A program made the translations under genes and the position numbers. A stretch of 36,892 nucleotides of DNA. Source: Campylobacterales bacterium. Its GTDB lineage: Bacteria; Campylobacterota; Campylobacteria; Campylobacterales; QNZT01. How positions within the stretch are numbered: the first letter of the stretch is position 1; each line of letters begins with the position of its first letter. The notes under the pieces are model-generated. The model did not search any database. It was not told the DNA's origin and saw nothing but the letters and a program-made list of their open reading frames with translations. The stretch spans positions 12,817 to 49,708 of the forward strand of contig JADGDK010000006.1 of NCBI GenBank assembly GCA_016744895.1, given 5' to 3'. Below, piece after piece: positions 17,084 through 26,954 of this stretch.

Positions 17084-19525
17084 CTACTTTATAACAAAAT
17101 TAACCAATTTGTTTGGTACATAAATCTCTTTAATAATCTCTTTATCTGCAATCCATTTGGCACATGCCGTTTTTGAAAGGGCTAAAATTTCCTCTTTTGA
17201 TGCAGAAGCAGAGAGTTCAATTTCATCTCTTTTTTTACCATTTATAGTCAAAGCAAGTACTATAGTATCGACCGCAAACACTTCTTCAAGTACTTTTATC
17301 TCTTTAAAGTTCTCTAAATCAAAAAGTTTTTCACTAAGTTCCCAACAAATATGAGGAATAATTGGCTCAAGAACGTGCAATAATACAAAATACCCTTCAC
17401 TCCATACATCAGAATTTTTTTGATTGCTTAAAGCATTTAATGCTTCCATAGATGCTGCGATAACGGTATTAAAAGTAAAACTACCTTCATAAATCTCATT
17501 TGATTTTTTTAAAGCTTCATAAACTTTAGTACGGGCTAACTTCTCTTCTTTAGAAAGTGTACTGTGGTCAATTTGAACAAGAGCATTTTGTGCCCTAACA
17601 TTAGAAGAGCGATCTGTAAACTTTTTAATAAATTTAAAAGCACCTTCAACGGCACTATCATTCCACTCTAACTCTTTTACAGGAGGGGCAGCAAAAAGAA
17701 TAAATAGTCTTGCAGTATCTGCACCATACTTTTTGATAATCCCATCAGGATCAACCGTATTACCTTTTGATTTACTCATTTTAGAGCCATCTTTAAGCAC
17801 CATACCTTGTGTTAAAAGATTGGTAAAAGGTTCATCAATATTGATATACCCTAAATCTCGAAGTGCTTTAGTAAAAAACCGTGCATAAAGAAGATGGAGT
17901 ATGGCATGTTCAATTCCACCAACATACTGATCTACACCCATCCAATAACATGCATCATCACTACTAAAAGCTTCATTTTGGCTCACAGGCGTACAGTAAC
18001 GTAAAAAATACCAAGAGCTCTGTACAAAAGTATCCATTGTATCAGTCTCTCTTGTCGCATTTTCACCACACTTTGGACATGCACACTTTTTCCAGCTTTC
18101 ATGAGAATCAAGTGGATTCCCTTCACCTGTAATTTCTACATCATCAGGAAGCGTAATAGGCAAATTTTCAATCTTTTCAGGTACAAGACCACATGTTGGG
18201 CAGTGTACAAAAGGAAGCGCTGCACCCCAGTATCTTTGGCGAGAAATCCCCCAATCTCTGAGTTTATAATTGATTACTTTTTTTCCAAGACCCTCTTTTT
18301 CAAAGTGATAAATGATTGATTTTTTAGCTTTACTGTTTTTAGCACCATCAAACTCGCCACTATTTATAAGAACACCCTCTTCAGTATAGGCAGATGTACT
18401 AAGATCACTTTTAGGATCACTAATTACCTCTATCATAGGTAGACTGTATTTAGTTGCAAATTCATAATCTCTTTCGTCATGAGAAGGAACTGCCATAACA
18501 GCACCTCCACCATACCCAACAAGTACAAAGTTAGCAACCCAAACTGGAATTTTTGCACCTGTTAAAGGGTGTATTACTTCAAGTTCAAGATCAAGTCCCT
18601 CTTTTTCACCTACACCACGATCTCTTTCACTAACACTTTGCATTTTTTTAATTGCATCAATTTTCGTATCACTCAAAAGATTGTTCTCTATCAAATACTT
18701 AACAATCTCATGTTCAGGAGCAAGTGCTGTATAAGTGACACCATAAATAGTATCAGCCCTAGTCGTAAAAACAGTATACCCATCAAAATTATTTCCAAGT
18801 TTTTCCAAAGATTCTGAACTCAGTTTTAGATCAAACTCTAACCCTTCACTTCTACCAATCCAATTCTCTTGCATCGTCAAAACTTGCTTAGGCCAACCTG
18901 ATTCTAAAACTTTTAAATCATCTAAAAGTTCTTGTGCGTATTTTGTAATTTTGATATAAAAACCAGGCATATCTTTATGCTCAATTTCATTATCACATCT
19001 CCAGCAACATCCCTCAACCACTTGTTCATTTGCTAAAACAGTATGACAACTTTCACACCAATTTACACTCTGACTCTTCTCATACAAAAGTCCTTCTTCA
19101 TACATTTTAATGATAAATTCTTGTTCAAACTTTGTATAAAGTGGATCACTTGTAGCAAATTCTCGCTCTTTTGAGAAACTAAGTCCTAATGACTGCAACT
19201 CACCTCTCATATAGTCTATATTTTCATAAGTCCATTTTTTAGGATGGAGTTTATGTTTGATCGCAGCATTTTCAGCAGGCATACCGAAGCTATCCCAACC
19301 TATTGGATGAAGAACATTAAAACCTGAATTTCTATAATGTCTGGCTATGGCATCACTGATTGTATAATTTCTCACATGTCCCATGTGGATTCGTCCACTA
19401 GGATAAGGGAACATACTCAAAATATATTTTTTAGGTTTTTCTAAATCAGTTTTAGGTTCAAAACTTTTTCTCTCGTTCCAACTATTTTGCCATTTATTTT
19501 CAATTTCTGAAGGATTATATTCCAC
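17084..19525 (-). CDS. leuS: Leucyl-tRNA synthetase
   Basis: [50 protein letters not shown], editing domain [12 protein letters not shown]. Confidence 0.98.
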   Translation of the reverse strand: MEYNPSEIENKWQNSWNERKSFEPKTDLEKPKKYILSMFPYPSGRIHMGHVRNYTISDAIARHYRNSGFNVLHPIGWDSFGMPAENAAIKHKLHPKKWTYENIDYMRGELQSLGLSFSKEREFATSDPLYTKFEQEFIIKMYEEGLLYEKSQSVNWCESCHTVLANEQVVEGCCWRCDNEIEHKDMPGFYIKITKYAQELLDDLKVLESGWPKQVLTMQENWIGRSEGLEFDLKLSSESLEKLGNNFDGYTVFTTRADTIYGVTYTALAPEHEIVKYLIENNLLSDTKIDAIKKMQSVSERDRGVGEKEGLDLELEVIHPLTGAKIPVWVANFVLVGYGGGAVMAVPSHDERDYEFATKYSLPMIEVISDPKSDLSTSAYTEEGVLINSGEFDGAKNSKAKKSIIYHFEKEGLGKKVINYKLRDWGISRQRYWGAALPFVHCPTCGLVPEKIENLPITLPDDVEITGEGNPLDSHESWKKCACPKCGENATRETDTMDTFVQSSWYFLRYCTPVSQNEAFSSDDACYWMGVDQYVGGIEHAILHLLYARFFTKALRDLGYINIDEPFTNLLTQGMVLKDGSKMSKSKGNTVDPDGIIKKYGADTARLFILFAAPPVKELEWNDSAVEGAFKFIKKFTDRSSNVRAQNALVQIDHSTLSKEEKLARTKVYEALKKSNEIYEGSFTFNTVIAASMEALNALSNQKNSDVWSEGYFVLLHVLEPIIPHICWELSEKLFDLENFKEIKVLEEVFAVDTIVLALTINGKKRDEIELSASASKEEILALSKTACAKWIADKEIIKEIYVPNKLVNFVIK

Positions 19526-19533
19526 TCAAACTC

Positions 19534-19872
19534 CTAAAATTCTTCTTTTACTTTTGCTGATTCTACAAGGACTAATGCCATGGAGAAGATATTTGCTACT
19601 ACACCACCAATAGCCAATGCGATAGCTGTTTCTACATTTCCAATCAATTGCGCATAGATAAATGCAGGAATCAAGTGTAAATCAGCAACTAAAGATGAAG
19701 CAAAAAGTTCAGCTGAAAGTACATTTTTAACACCAATTTTTAAAAGTGTTGATACAAGATTGATACTTGCTGCAATAAAAAGTGCAGTAGTATTATGATC
19801 ATAGAGATACCCTGCTGTAGTAGTTAAACTCATCAATGCAAAAAATATAAATATTACTCGTCCCCAATCCAT
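19534..19872 (-). CDS. Small polytopic membrane protein, DUF6394-like
   Basis: 112 aa, hydrophobic, located between leuS and secF, a position I recall as conserved in Campylobacterota (compare HP1548). Confidence 0.7.
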   Translation of the reverse strand: MDWGRVIFIFFALMSLTTTAGYLYDHNTTALFIAASINLVSTLLKIGVKNVLSAELFASSLVADLHLIPAFIYAQLIGNVETAIALAIGGVVANIFSMALVLVESAKVKEEF

Positions 19873-19906
19873 TGGAAAATCCTTTATAGTTTTTTATTTT
19901 AATCAC

Positions 19907-19932
19907 GCAATAGGGAAGTAATTCCCTATTGC
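19907..19932. repeat. 11-bp perfect stem with 4-nt loop in the secF-DUF intergenic region
   Basis: GCAATAGGGAA (19907-19917), loop GTAA, TTCCCTATTGC (19922-19932). Confidence 0.85.
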
Positions 19933-20001
19933 TACGCTAACGCTAAGTTTTCCTCAGCAGAAGGCTCACGCACAGATAAACCGTGCTAAGCGTATAAATT
20001 A

Positions 20002-20021
20002 TATAACAATTTTTTGTTATA
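20002..20021 (-). terminator. AT-rich hairpin overlapping the secF stop codon, possible weak terminator or processing signal
   Basis: TATAACAA/TTGTTATA 8-bp stem with a TTTT loop (AAAA on the transcribed strand); no clean U-tract follows. Confidence 0.35.
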
Positions 20022-20988
20022 GTGTGCCACCCTCGTATTGGGCTCTCATTTTCTCTTTTTCGATTCTTAGCTTCTCTTTTCTTGCTTCATTTGTTTTATA
20101 ACCTTCTACATCAAATCCAAGCCATTTTAAAAATGGTGAAGCTATAAAGATTGAACTATAAGTTCCAACAACTACACCTACAAGCATAGTAAAACTAAAT
20201 CCACTAATAATCTCTCCACCAAATAGGTAAAGTGTTAGAACAACAAAAAATGTTGTTAGTGACGTTAATGTCGTACGTGACAAGGTTTTAGTAATTGACT
20301 CATTAATAATTTGAAATAGATCAAATATTTTAGACTCACGAATACCCTCACGAATTCTATCAAATACAATAATCGTATCATTAAGTGAATACCCCATGAT
20401 TGTTAAGATCGCAGCCAAAATATCAAGATTTACATCAATTTGAAATAGCGCAATCATACCAAGAGCAATAGAGACATCATGGACAAGTGCAAATACTGAT
20501 GCCACACCAAATCGCCACTCAAAACGAAATGCAATATAGATTAAAATGGCTACAATTGAAAGCAGCATCGCCATAAGCCCTTTTTCACGAAGCTCACTTC
20601 CCACTTTTGGTCCAACCATATCAACCCTACGAACTTCAAAATCTCCAGTTCCATTCAATAAAACTTTGATCTCATCACCAATATCACTACCAACAGAAGT
20701 TGTTGAAGTAGGAATTTTAATAATCACCTCTTCAGGCGCTCCAAACTCTGTCACACTTGCGGAGCTATACTTATCAACTTTAGTTACAGCATCTCTAATT
20801 TTATTTATAGGTGCCGGTGTATCATATTTTACTTGTACTAGTGTTCCTCCAGAAAAGTCGATACCATAATTAAGTCCTTTAGTAAACACAAGTGCCCATG
20901 AAGCTAAAATAAGAAAAGCAGAAAAAGCAATAAACATCTTACTTTTTCCCATAAAATCATGTATTTTGTGTGATTTAAAAAATTCCAT
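20017..20988 (-). CDS. secF: Protein translocase subunit SecF
   Basis: LNYGIDFSGGTLVQVKYD; IMGYSLNDTIIVFDRIRE; SRTTLTSLTTFFVVLTLYLFGG. Confidence 0.97.
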   Translation of the reverse strand: MEFFKSHKIHDFMGKSKMFIAFSAFLILASWALVFTKGLNYGIDFSGGTLVQVKYDTPAPINKIRDAVTKVDKYSSASVTEFGAPEEVIIKIPTSTTSVGSDIGDEIKVLLNGTGDFEVRRVDMVGPKVGSELREKGLMAMLLSIVAILIYIAFRFEWRFGVASVFALVHDVSIALGMIALFQIDVNLDILAAILTIMGYSLNDTIIVFDRIREGIRESKIFDLFQIINESITKTLSRTTLTSLTTFFVVLTLYLFGGEIISGFSFTMLVGVVVGTYSSIFIASPFLKWLGFDVEGYKTNEARKEKLRIEKEKMRAQYEGGTL

Positions 20989-22553
20989 TATTTTGCCTCC
21001 TTTTTAATACCGAACCATTTTCGAAGATCTTTACTTTTGTTAATACGTGTGTATAAAAGATCATAAACGCCATGTGTACCTAAAATTGCAGTCAACATAG
21101 AAGCTAAAATACCAATACTAATAGTCAATGAAAACCCTTTAATAGGTCCTGTACCATAGGCATAAAGTATCACAGCTGCAATAAGTGTTGTGATATTTGC
21201 ATCCAAAATTGCAGTTAATGCATTTGAATAACCCTTCTCTATTGCTGTTTTTATGGTTGCTCCACTGTTTAAAAGTTCACGAACCCGCTCATTAATAATA
21301 ACATTGGCATCCACTGCCATACCTACAGTAAGGACAATACCAGCCATACCAGGAAGCGTGAGTGTTGCTCCAAACATTGCCATAACAGCAACAATTATAA
21401 ACAGATTTGCGACAAGTGCGAGATCAGCAATAAGTCCTGCATAACCATAATAAAAGATCATAAAGAAAAAGACCAATGCAAATCCAGCAATCAGCGCCAT
21501 TAAACTTGCTTGGATACTATCAGCTCCTAAAGAGGGGCCAACACTTCTTTTTTCAAGCAGTTCAACTGGTGCTAAAAGTGCTCCAGATCTTAAAGCAATC
21601 GCAACATCACTCGCTTCTGCCATAGAAAAACCACCAGATATTTGACCACTTCCTCCACCAATTCTTTCACGAATCACTGGAGCACTATAAACAATACCAT
21701 CTAAAACAACAGCCATTCTATTTCCAACATTATCACCTGAAAAATTACCAAAGATTTTAGCCCCTGCAGAATTGAGTGAAAAATTAATTATCGGTTGATT
21801 AGATTCATTAAAAGCAACTCTTGCATCAGTTAACATGCTACCATCTAAAATCGGAACTTCTTTAAGTAAATGTTTCTCTTTTTTATTCACATCGTTTAAA
21901 ATTACATCACCATACTCAGCAGCGCCTGCTTCGCTCAATGTATAAACTTGATCTGCTCTTTTTTCATCTACAGCCATCATTTGGAGATATGCCGGTTTTG
22001 CTATAAGCTCACGAGCTCTCTTTTCATCTTCTTGAGTTTTAATACCAGGAAGCTCTACTAAAATCTTATCAAGACCTTGTTTTGCGACTGTAGGTTCAGC
22101 CAAACCAAATTGATCTAAACGATTACGAATCGTATCAACAGCTTGTTTAATTGCATAATCTTTTACTACAATTTTTTCAGCATCAGTTAGTGTGATGGTA
22201 TAATTAAGTGCTTCTTTTTCAACATTTAAGCCCTGAATTTCAGTCAACATTTTATCAATATATTGAATTTCATCTTTATCCAAAAGTTCAAATGTAATGA
22301 CCTCTTCACGGATTTTTAAATCATCAATAATAATATCATTGTCATCAGTTGAAAATTTAATACTTGAAGCGATTGTTTTGATCTTTGACTTAATAGCTTC
22401 TTCAGTTTTGACACCTAAAAGCATATGAAGACCACCTTGTAGATCAAGCCCTAAATTTATCTTGGAGCCTTTTTCTGTCTGCAAAAAAGATGGCATTGAC
22501 ATCACAACACCAAATATAATTGCGACTATAAATATAATAAGTCTATAAGTCAT
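20988..22553 (-). CDS. secD: Protein translocase subunit SecD
   Basis: KINLGLDLQGGLHMLLGV; IRNRLDQFGLAEPTV; GMAVDANVIINERVRE; 1-nt overlap with secF. Confidence 0.97.
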   Translation of the reverse strand: MTYRLIIFIVAIIFGVVMSMPSFLQTEKGSKINLGLDLQGGLHMLLGVKTEEAIKSKIKTIASSIKFSTDDNDIIIDDLKIREEVITFELLDKDEIQYIDKMLTEIQGLNVEKEALNYTITLTDAEKIVVKDYAIKQAVDTIRNRLDQFGLAEPTVAKQGLDKILVELPGIKTQEDEKRARELIAKPAYLQMMAVDEKRADQVYTLSEAGAAEYGDVILNDVNKKEKHLLKEVPILDGSMLTDARVAFNESNQPIINFSLNSAGAKIFGNFSGDNVGNRMAVVLDGIVYSAPVIRERIGGGSGQISGGFSMAEASDVAIALRSGALLAPVELLEKRSVGPSLGADSIQASLMALIAGFALVFFFMIFYYGYAGLIADLALVANLFIIVAVMAMFGATLTLPGMAGIVLTVGMAVDANVIINERVRELLNSGATIKTAIEKGYSNALTAILDANITTLIAAVILYAYGTGPIKGFSLTISIGILASMLTAILGTHGVYDLLYTRINKSKDLRKWFGIKKEAK

Positions 22554-22563
22554 CTATATCAGC

Positions 22564-22842
22564 CTATGCCTCTTCTTTTCTTGCGATAAACTCTCTTGAG
22601 ATTTTAACAACCGTATCGTCGTTAAGCTTTGCTTTGATAAAATCCTCTTCAGCTTTAACAACTTCGCAGATTAATCCACCGCTTGTGGTGATTTTATCAC
22701 CTTTTTTGAGTGATTCAAGCATCTCTTTGTGCTGCTTTGCCTGTTTTTGTTGAGGCCTAATTATTAGAAAATAAAAAATTCCAAATAAAACAACTAACGG
22801 TAACATTGATGCTAAAATACTTCCTTGCTCTTGCATACCCAT
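22564..22842 (-). CDS. yajC: Preprotein translocase subunit YajC
   Basis: FYFLIIRPQQKQAKQHKEMLESLKKGDKITTSGGLICEV; upstream of secD. Confidence 0.95.
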   Translation of the reverse strand: MGMQEQGSILASMLPLVVLFGIFYFLIIRPQQKQAKQHKEMLESLKKGDKITTSGGLICEVVKAEEDFIKAKLNDDTVVKISREFIARKEEA

Positions 22843-24086
22843 CCTTTAAGGTTAAAAATTTAAGTGGATATTTTACCACTACTAAGATAACAGAAGGCTT
22901 TTTAGCTGCAGCCTTACTTTCATTTTTTATATATCTTTCACATTATGAAATCTTCGATCAAACTATTTTATATACTATCAACTCCCTCAACGCAGTTTTG
23001 GGTTTTTATCTACTACTTACAGCCGATAAAAAAACACTTTTTTGGTCTGGCTTTTTTATCGGTGCATTTTGGTTTTACTGGATTGGATTTTCCTTTAGGT
23101 ATTATGATGCAAGTTTTGTAATTCCTCTGATGATTTTATTTGTTAATTTGTCCTATGGCATTATATTTTGGATTATTGGCATCTTTAAAAATCCCCTTAC
23201 AAGAGTCATTCTCATTGTATCTCTTAGTTTTGTTCATCCACTCAGTTTTAATTGGTTTGTACCAGAACTATCACTTATAGACAGTTATTTTGGAATTACA
23301 AAATGGCAATTTGGATTTTTTCTACTTGCTATTGCACTTTTTATAACGTTAAAATCATGGTATAAGGCAATAGCAGTTTTACTATTTTTGGGAAGCATCA
23401 ATTATAATACACAAGCATCTTTACCACTCTCTAAACAAAAAATTTATCTCTCACAAACTTCAGTAGAACAAGATATCAAGTGGGAAGATACTTATAGAGA
23501 TGAATCCATTCAAAACAACTTAAACATTATCTACAAAGCAATACAAGAACAACACGAAATCGTAGTTTTGAGTGAAAGTGCTTTTGCTCTATTTTTAAAT
23601 GTGGAACTGCAATTAATGGAAAAATTAAAATTACTTTCCAAGGAGATAACAATCGTAGTTGGAGCACTATATGCCGATGAAAGAGATGCTTATAACTCTA
23701 CATACTATTTTATCGATGCTAAAGTTACAATTGCAAATAAAGTGATGTTAGTACCCTTTGGTGAAGAGATACCACTTCCTAAATTCTTAGCAAAGATTAT
23801 TAATGATATTTTTTACAACGGTGCAGAAGATTATAAAACTGCAGAACATCCAACAGATGTAGAAATTGATGGTGAACTATTTAGAAACGCAATTTGCTAT
23901 GAAGCGACAAGGGAAGAGTTATTTGAAGGTGATCCAAAATTTATGATTGCTACAAGTAACAATGCATGGTTTACACCCTCAATCGAGCCTACATTACAAA
24001 AGATGTTACTTCGTTATTTTTCAAAAAAACATAATACTGTGATTTATCACTGTGCAAATAAAGGTGGAACTACGATTATTCACTAA
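22806..24086 (+). CDS. lnt: Apolipoprotein N-acyltransferase (start uncertain; TTG 22806 or ATG 22809)
   Basis: Polytopic N-terminus plus nitrilase-like domain: LSESAFAL, a Lys in VTIANKVMLVPFGEEIP, AICYEATREELF, TSNNAWF. Confidence 0.88.
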   Translation: MMLKYFLALAYPSFKVKNLSGYFTTTKITEGFLAAALLSFFIYLSHYEIFDQTILYTINSLNAVLGFYLLLTADKKTLFWSGFFIGAFWFYWIGFSFRYYDASFVIPLMILFVNLSYGIIFWIIGIFKNPLTRVILIVSLSFVHPLSFNWFVPELSLIDSYFGITKWQFGFFLLAIALFITLKSWYKAIAVLLFLGSINYNTQASLPLSKQKIYLSQTSVEQDIKWEDTYRDESIQNNLNIIYKAIQEQHEIVVLSESAFALFLNVELQLMEKLKLLSKEITIVVGALYADERDAYNSTYYFIDAKVTIANKVMLVPFGEEIPLPKFLAKIINDIFYNGAEDYKTAEHPTDVEIDGELFRNAICYEATREELFEGDPKFMIATSNNAWFTPSIEPTLQKMLLRYFSKKHNTVIYHCANKGGTTIIH

Positions 24087-25848
24087 ACCAATGTTCATAC
24101 CAGATCTGGAAAATTAAAACATTCCAGATATTTTGTTCATCATAGTGAGAATCAGAGGTTAAAAAACGCTCTTTAAGATTTAGTACTTCATCAGGTCTAA
24201 AAATTCCCTCTTTTCTTAAGCGTTCTTCATTTATATAAGTATCTAACAGTGCTCTTGACTCAGTTTTCAACATTTTTCCTGCTGGAACACTAAATCCTTT
24301 TTTGGGACGATCAATAAGTTTAGAAGGAAGGTATTTTTGTAGTATTTTATGTAAAATATATTTATTTGTACCATTTTTTCGTTTGACATCTACATCAACT
24401 GTGGCCAAAAACTCCACAAATTTTCTATCAAGATAAGGCACCTTTGGAGAGAGTTGGTGTGCTCCTGCTGCATATGAGAATTTTGTTAAAAGATTATCAC
24501 TTACATAGCTTTTAAACATCAATGGAAATAGCTTATCTAAAAGATGTACATGGGGTTTTGATTGTATCTTTTTAAATTCCATCTCTTTTTCGTACACTGG
24601 AGATATAAGAAGCTTTTTTACAATACCAAAACTTAATGTCATATCTTTATATTTCCATATATTCTCAATATTTTTTTGCTTTAACATTTTTGATAGTTTG
24701 GCATATCTTGTACGTATAGAAAAAGGTTTGAGTATATAAGATATGAGTAATCTTATTGGGTATGGTATTTTATTTATTAAATTTACCCTCTGTATAAATC
24801 CAGAAGAAGCAAAAATTTCATCCCCACCTTCACCACCAAAAAGAATTTTTACATTATCACTTGATTTTTTACTAATTAACATAGTAGGAAGTGCTGCCAT
24901 ATCAGCTAATGGTTCATCATAAACTTCAGCAAAACACATAAGCCGTGACTCTAAATAGTGAGAATTAAAATAGTATTCACTATGTTTTACATTCAAATGC
25001 TCTGCTATTTTTTGTGCAAATGGTGCTTCATCCAATTCATGGTTATCAAATCCAACCGTAAAAGTCTGAAGATCAATAGTTTTATCACAACTTAATAAAG
25101 AAGTAAGTGCACTACTATCATAACCACCACTCAAAAATGTACCCACTTTTTTAGAATTTCCTACTTTTGATTTTATCGCTGAATGTAAAAGTCTTTCACT
25201 TGTGTTGATAATCTCTGCTTCACTCATGTTCACTTTAGGCAAATTATAAAAATCAACAATATCCCAATATTTTTCTTCTTCTAGTGCTTTACTTGCAAGG
25301 TCAAATTTCATAAAATGAGAAGTTTTAACTTTATAGCAGTCCATAAACATAGTGTTTGGCTGAAAAATATAACTATATTGGAGATATTGACCAAGTGTGT
25401 CAAAATTGATCTCTTTTTTAAAAAGGGAGCAATGTTTAAATGATTTTAAACTGTTTGAAAATAAAATAATATCATCTGTTTGATAATAGTATTGATTGGT
25501 TAATCCAAAGTGATCACGAGTGAGATAAAACTGATCTCTACGCTTATCGTATAAAGTTAACGAAAAAACACCTTCAACCTTATCTAACACCTCTTGTATT
25601 TCGAGATCTCTTAAAAGTTCTAATAGTTTCATTGGTGAGAACTCTTTTGACTCTATTGCACCATTAATCAACAATACAAAATAGGCATCTTCTACAAGTG
25701 TAATTGAATCATCTGATGAAGGTGCAGAAAAATAGATATTGGCATATTTATTTCTAATTTTGATCTCTTTATAATTATCTGCTATATCTATATTCAAATT
25801 AAGTTCATTTTGTTTTGAATAATCAATATAGCAATAATTGAAACTCAT
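24076..25848 (-). CDS. Asparagine-synthetase-family protein with degenerate glutaminase domain and intact PP-loop
   Basis: N-terminus MSFNYCYIDY lacks the catalytic Cys2 and the HHRGPD motif; VGTFLSGGYDSSALTSL and FGGEGGDEIF are retained; paralogous to 26945-28846. Confidence 0.88.
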   Translation of the reverse strand: MSFNYCYIDYSKQNELNLNIDIADNYKEIKIRNKYANIYFSAPSSDDSITLVEDAYFVLLINGAIESKEFSPMKLLELLRDLEIQEVLDKVEGVFSLTLYDKRRDQFYLTRDHFGLTNQYYYQTDDIILFSNSLKSFKHCSLFKKEINFDTLGQYLQYSYIFQPNTMFMDCYKVKTSHFMKFDLASKALEEEKYWDIVDFYNLPKVNMSEAEIINTSERLLHSAIKSKVGNSKKVGTFLSGGYDSSALTSLLSCDKTIDLQTFTVGFDNHELDEAPFAQKIAEHLNVKHSEYYFNSHYLESRLMCFAEVYDEPLADMAALPTMLISKKSSDNVKILFGGEGGDEIFASSGFIQRVNLINKIPYPIRLLISYILKPFSIRTRYAKLSKMLKQKNIENIWKYKDMTLSFGIVKKLLISPVYEKEMEFKKIQSKPHVHLLDKLFPLMFKSYVSDNLLTKFSYAAGAHQLSPKVPYLDRKFVEFLATVDVDVKRKNGTNKYILHKILQKYLPSKLIDRPKKGFSVPAGKMLKTESRALLDTYINEERLRKEGIFRPDEVLNLKERFLTSDSHYDEQNIWNVLIFQIWYEHWFSE

Positions 25849-25850
25849 AA

Positions 25851-26954
25851 TTACACCTTATTCATAAAATGTTCTTCATACTCTTTAACAATTTTTTGAA
25901 CATTAAAATTAATTTTGCAAAAATTCTGAATATATATCTTATCAAACTCTATTTCCGAAGCTTTTACAATAGCTTTTGCTAAAGCTTTTGCATTAAAATC
26001 TTTAACCAAAATTCCAGTTTTTCCATTTTCTATCACTTCAACTGTCCCACCAGGAGCTGCAAATGCCACACAAGGTGTACCACAAACATTTGATTCTAAT
26101 ACGACATTTGGAAGTCCTTCATAACGAGAGCTTAATATATAAAAGTCAGCCTCAGACATATAAGCATAAGGGTTATCTTGAAAACCAGAAAGTGTGATAC
26201 AGTGTTCAAGGTCAAACTGTTTAATTTGATTTTCAAGAGATAATTTATCTTCACCCTCCCCTAAAATTGTCAAATGAAACTGATCATCCAAATAAGTCAT
26301 AGCCTCTACTAAAATATCAAACCCTTTTTGAGGTGCCAATCTTCCAGCAGCAATGAGATTAATCTTTGTATTATCATAAAGTTGATCCTCAACTTCACAA
26401 GATTTTTTAGAGATGTGTTCAATATCTACAGGATTATAAATCACTGCAGTTTTTTCTATCATTGTTCCAAAATTTTCAACTAAATCATCTCTCATGTACT
26501 TAGACTGAGTGATAATAAGGTCAAAATTATTATAAACATTTTTATAAAGCCAGTCAAAAAGTTTTGGATAATTTTCTTGCTTATTTTCTATACTTACCGT
26601 ATTTGATTCTCTCGAAATAAATTTAATTTTTTTAGAGTAAAACGGTCTAATAATGGCAATCAAAAGATTAAGATATCCTAATGTTGAAAATACAATATCA
26701 GGCTTAACTTGATAAATCACTTTTGCAATTTTAAAAATTGCATATCTCGCTTGTGAAGCATCAAGATCAATAACCTCAACCTCTTTTGGTAAAGTCTCTA
26801 CAACATTTACAAATCTACCCTCTTTTTTCATCAAAACGAAAACAGGAAGAAATTTCTTTTTATCTATATGCTTAATTAAAGTTAGCATCACACGCTCTGC
26901 ACCACCACCTGTAAGTGATGGCATGATAAACATAATTTTTTTTCTTACATCCAT
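25851..26954 (-). CDS. Family 4 glycosyltransferase
   Basis: IMPSLTGGGAERVMLTLIKHI; NLIAAGRLAPQKGFDILVEAM; SSRYEGLPNVVLESNVCGTPCVAF. Confidence 0.93.
   Translation of the reverse strand: MDVRKKIMFIMPSLTGGGAERVMLTLIKHIDKKKFLPVFVLMKKEGRFVNVVETLPKEVEVIDLDASQARYAIFKIAKVIYQVKPDIVFSTLGYLNLLIAIIRPFYSKKIKFISRESNTVSIENKQENYPKLFDWLYKNVYNNFDLIITQSKYMRDDLVENFGTMIEKTAVIYNPVDIEHISKKSCEVEDQLYDNTKINLIAAGRLAPQKGFDILVEAMTYLDDQFHLTILGEGEDKLSLENQIKQFDLEHCITLSGFQDNPYAYMSEADFYILSSRYEGLPNVVLESNVCGTPCVAFAAPGGTVEVIENGKTGILVKDFNAKALAKAIVKASEIEFDKIYIQNFCKINFNVQKIVKEYEEHFMNKV

Noticed and set aside
18101-18817. Plus-strand ORFs opposite leuS
   Set aside because: Antisense shadows of leucyl-tRNA synthetase.
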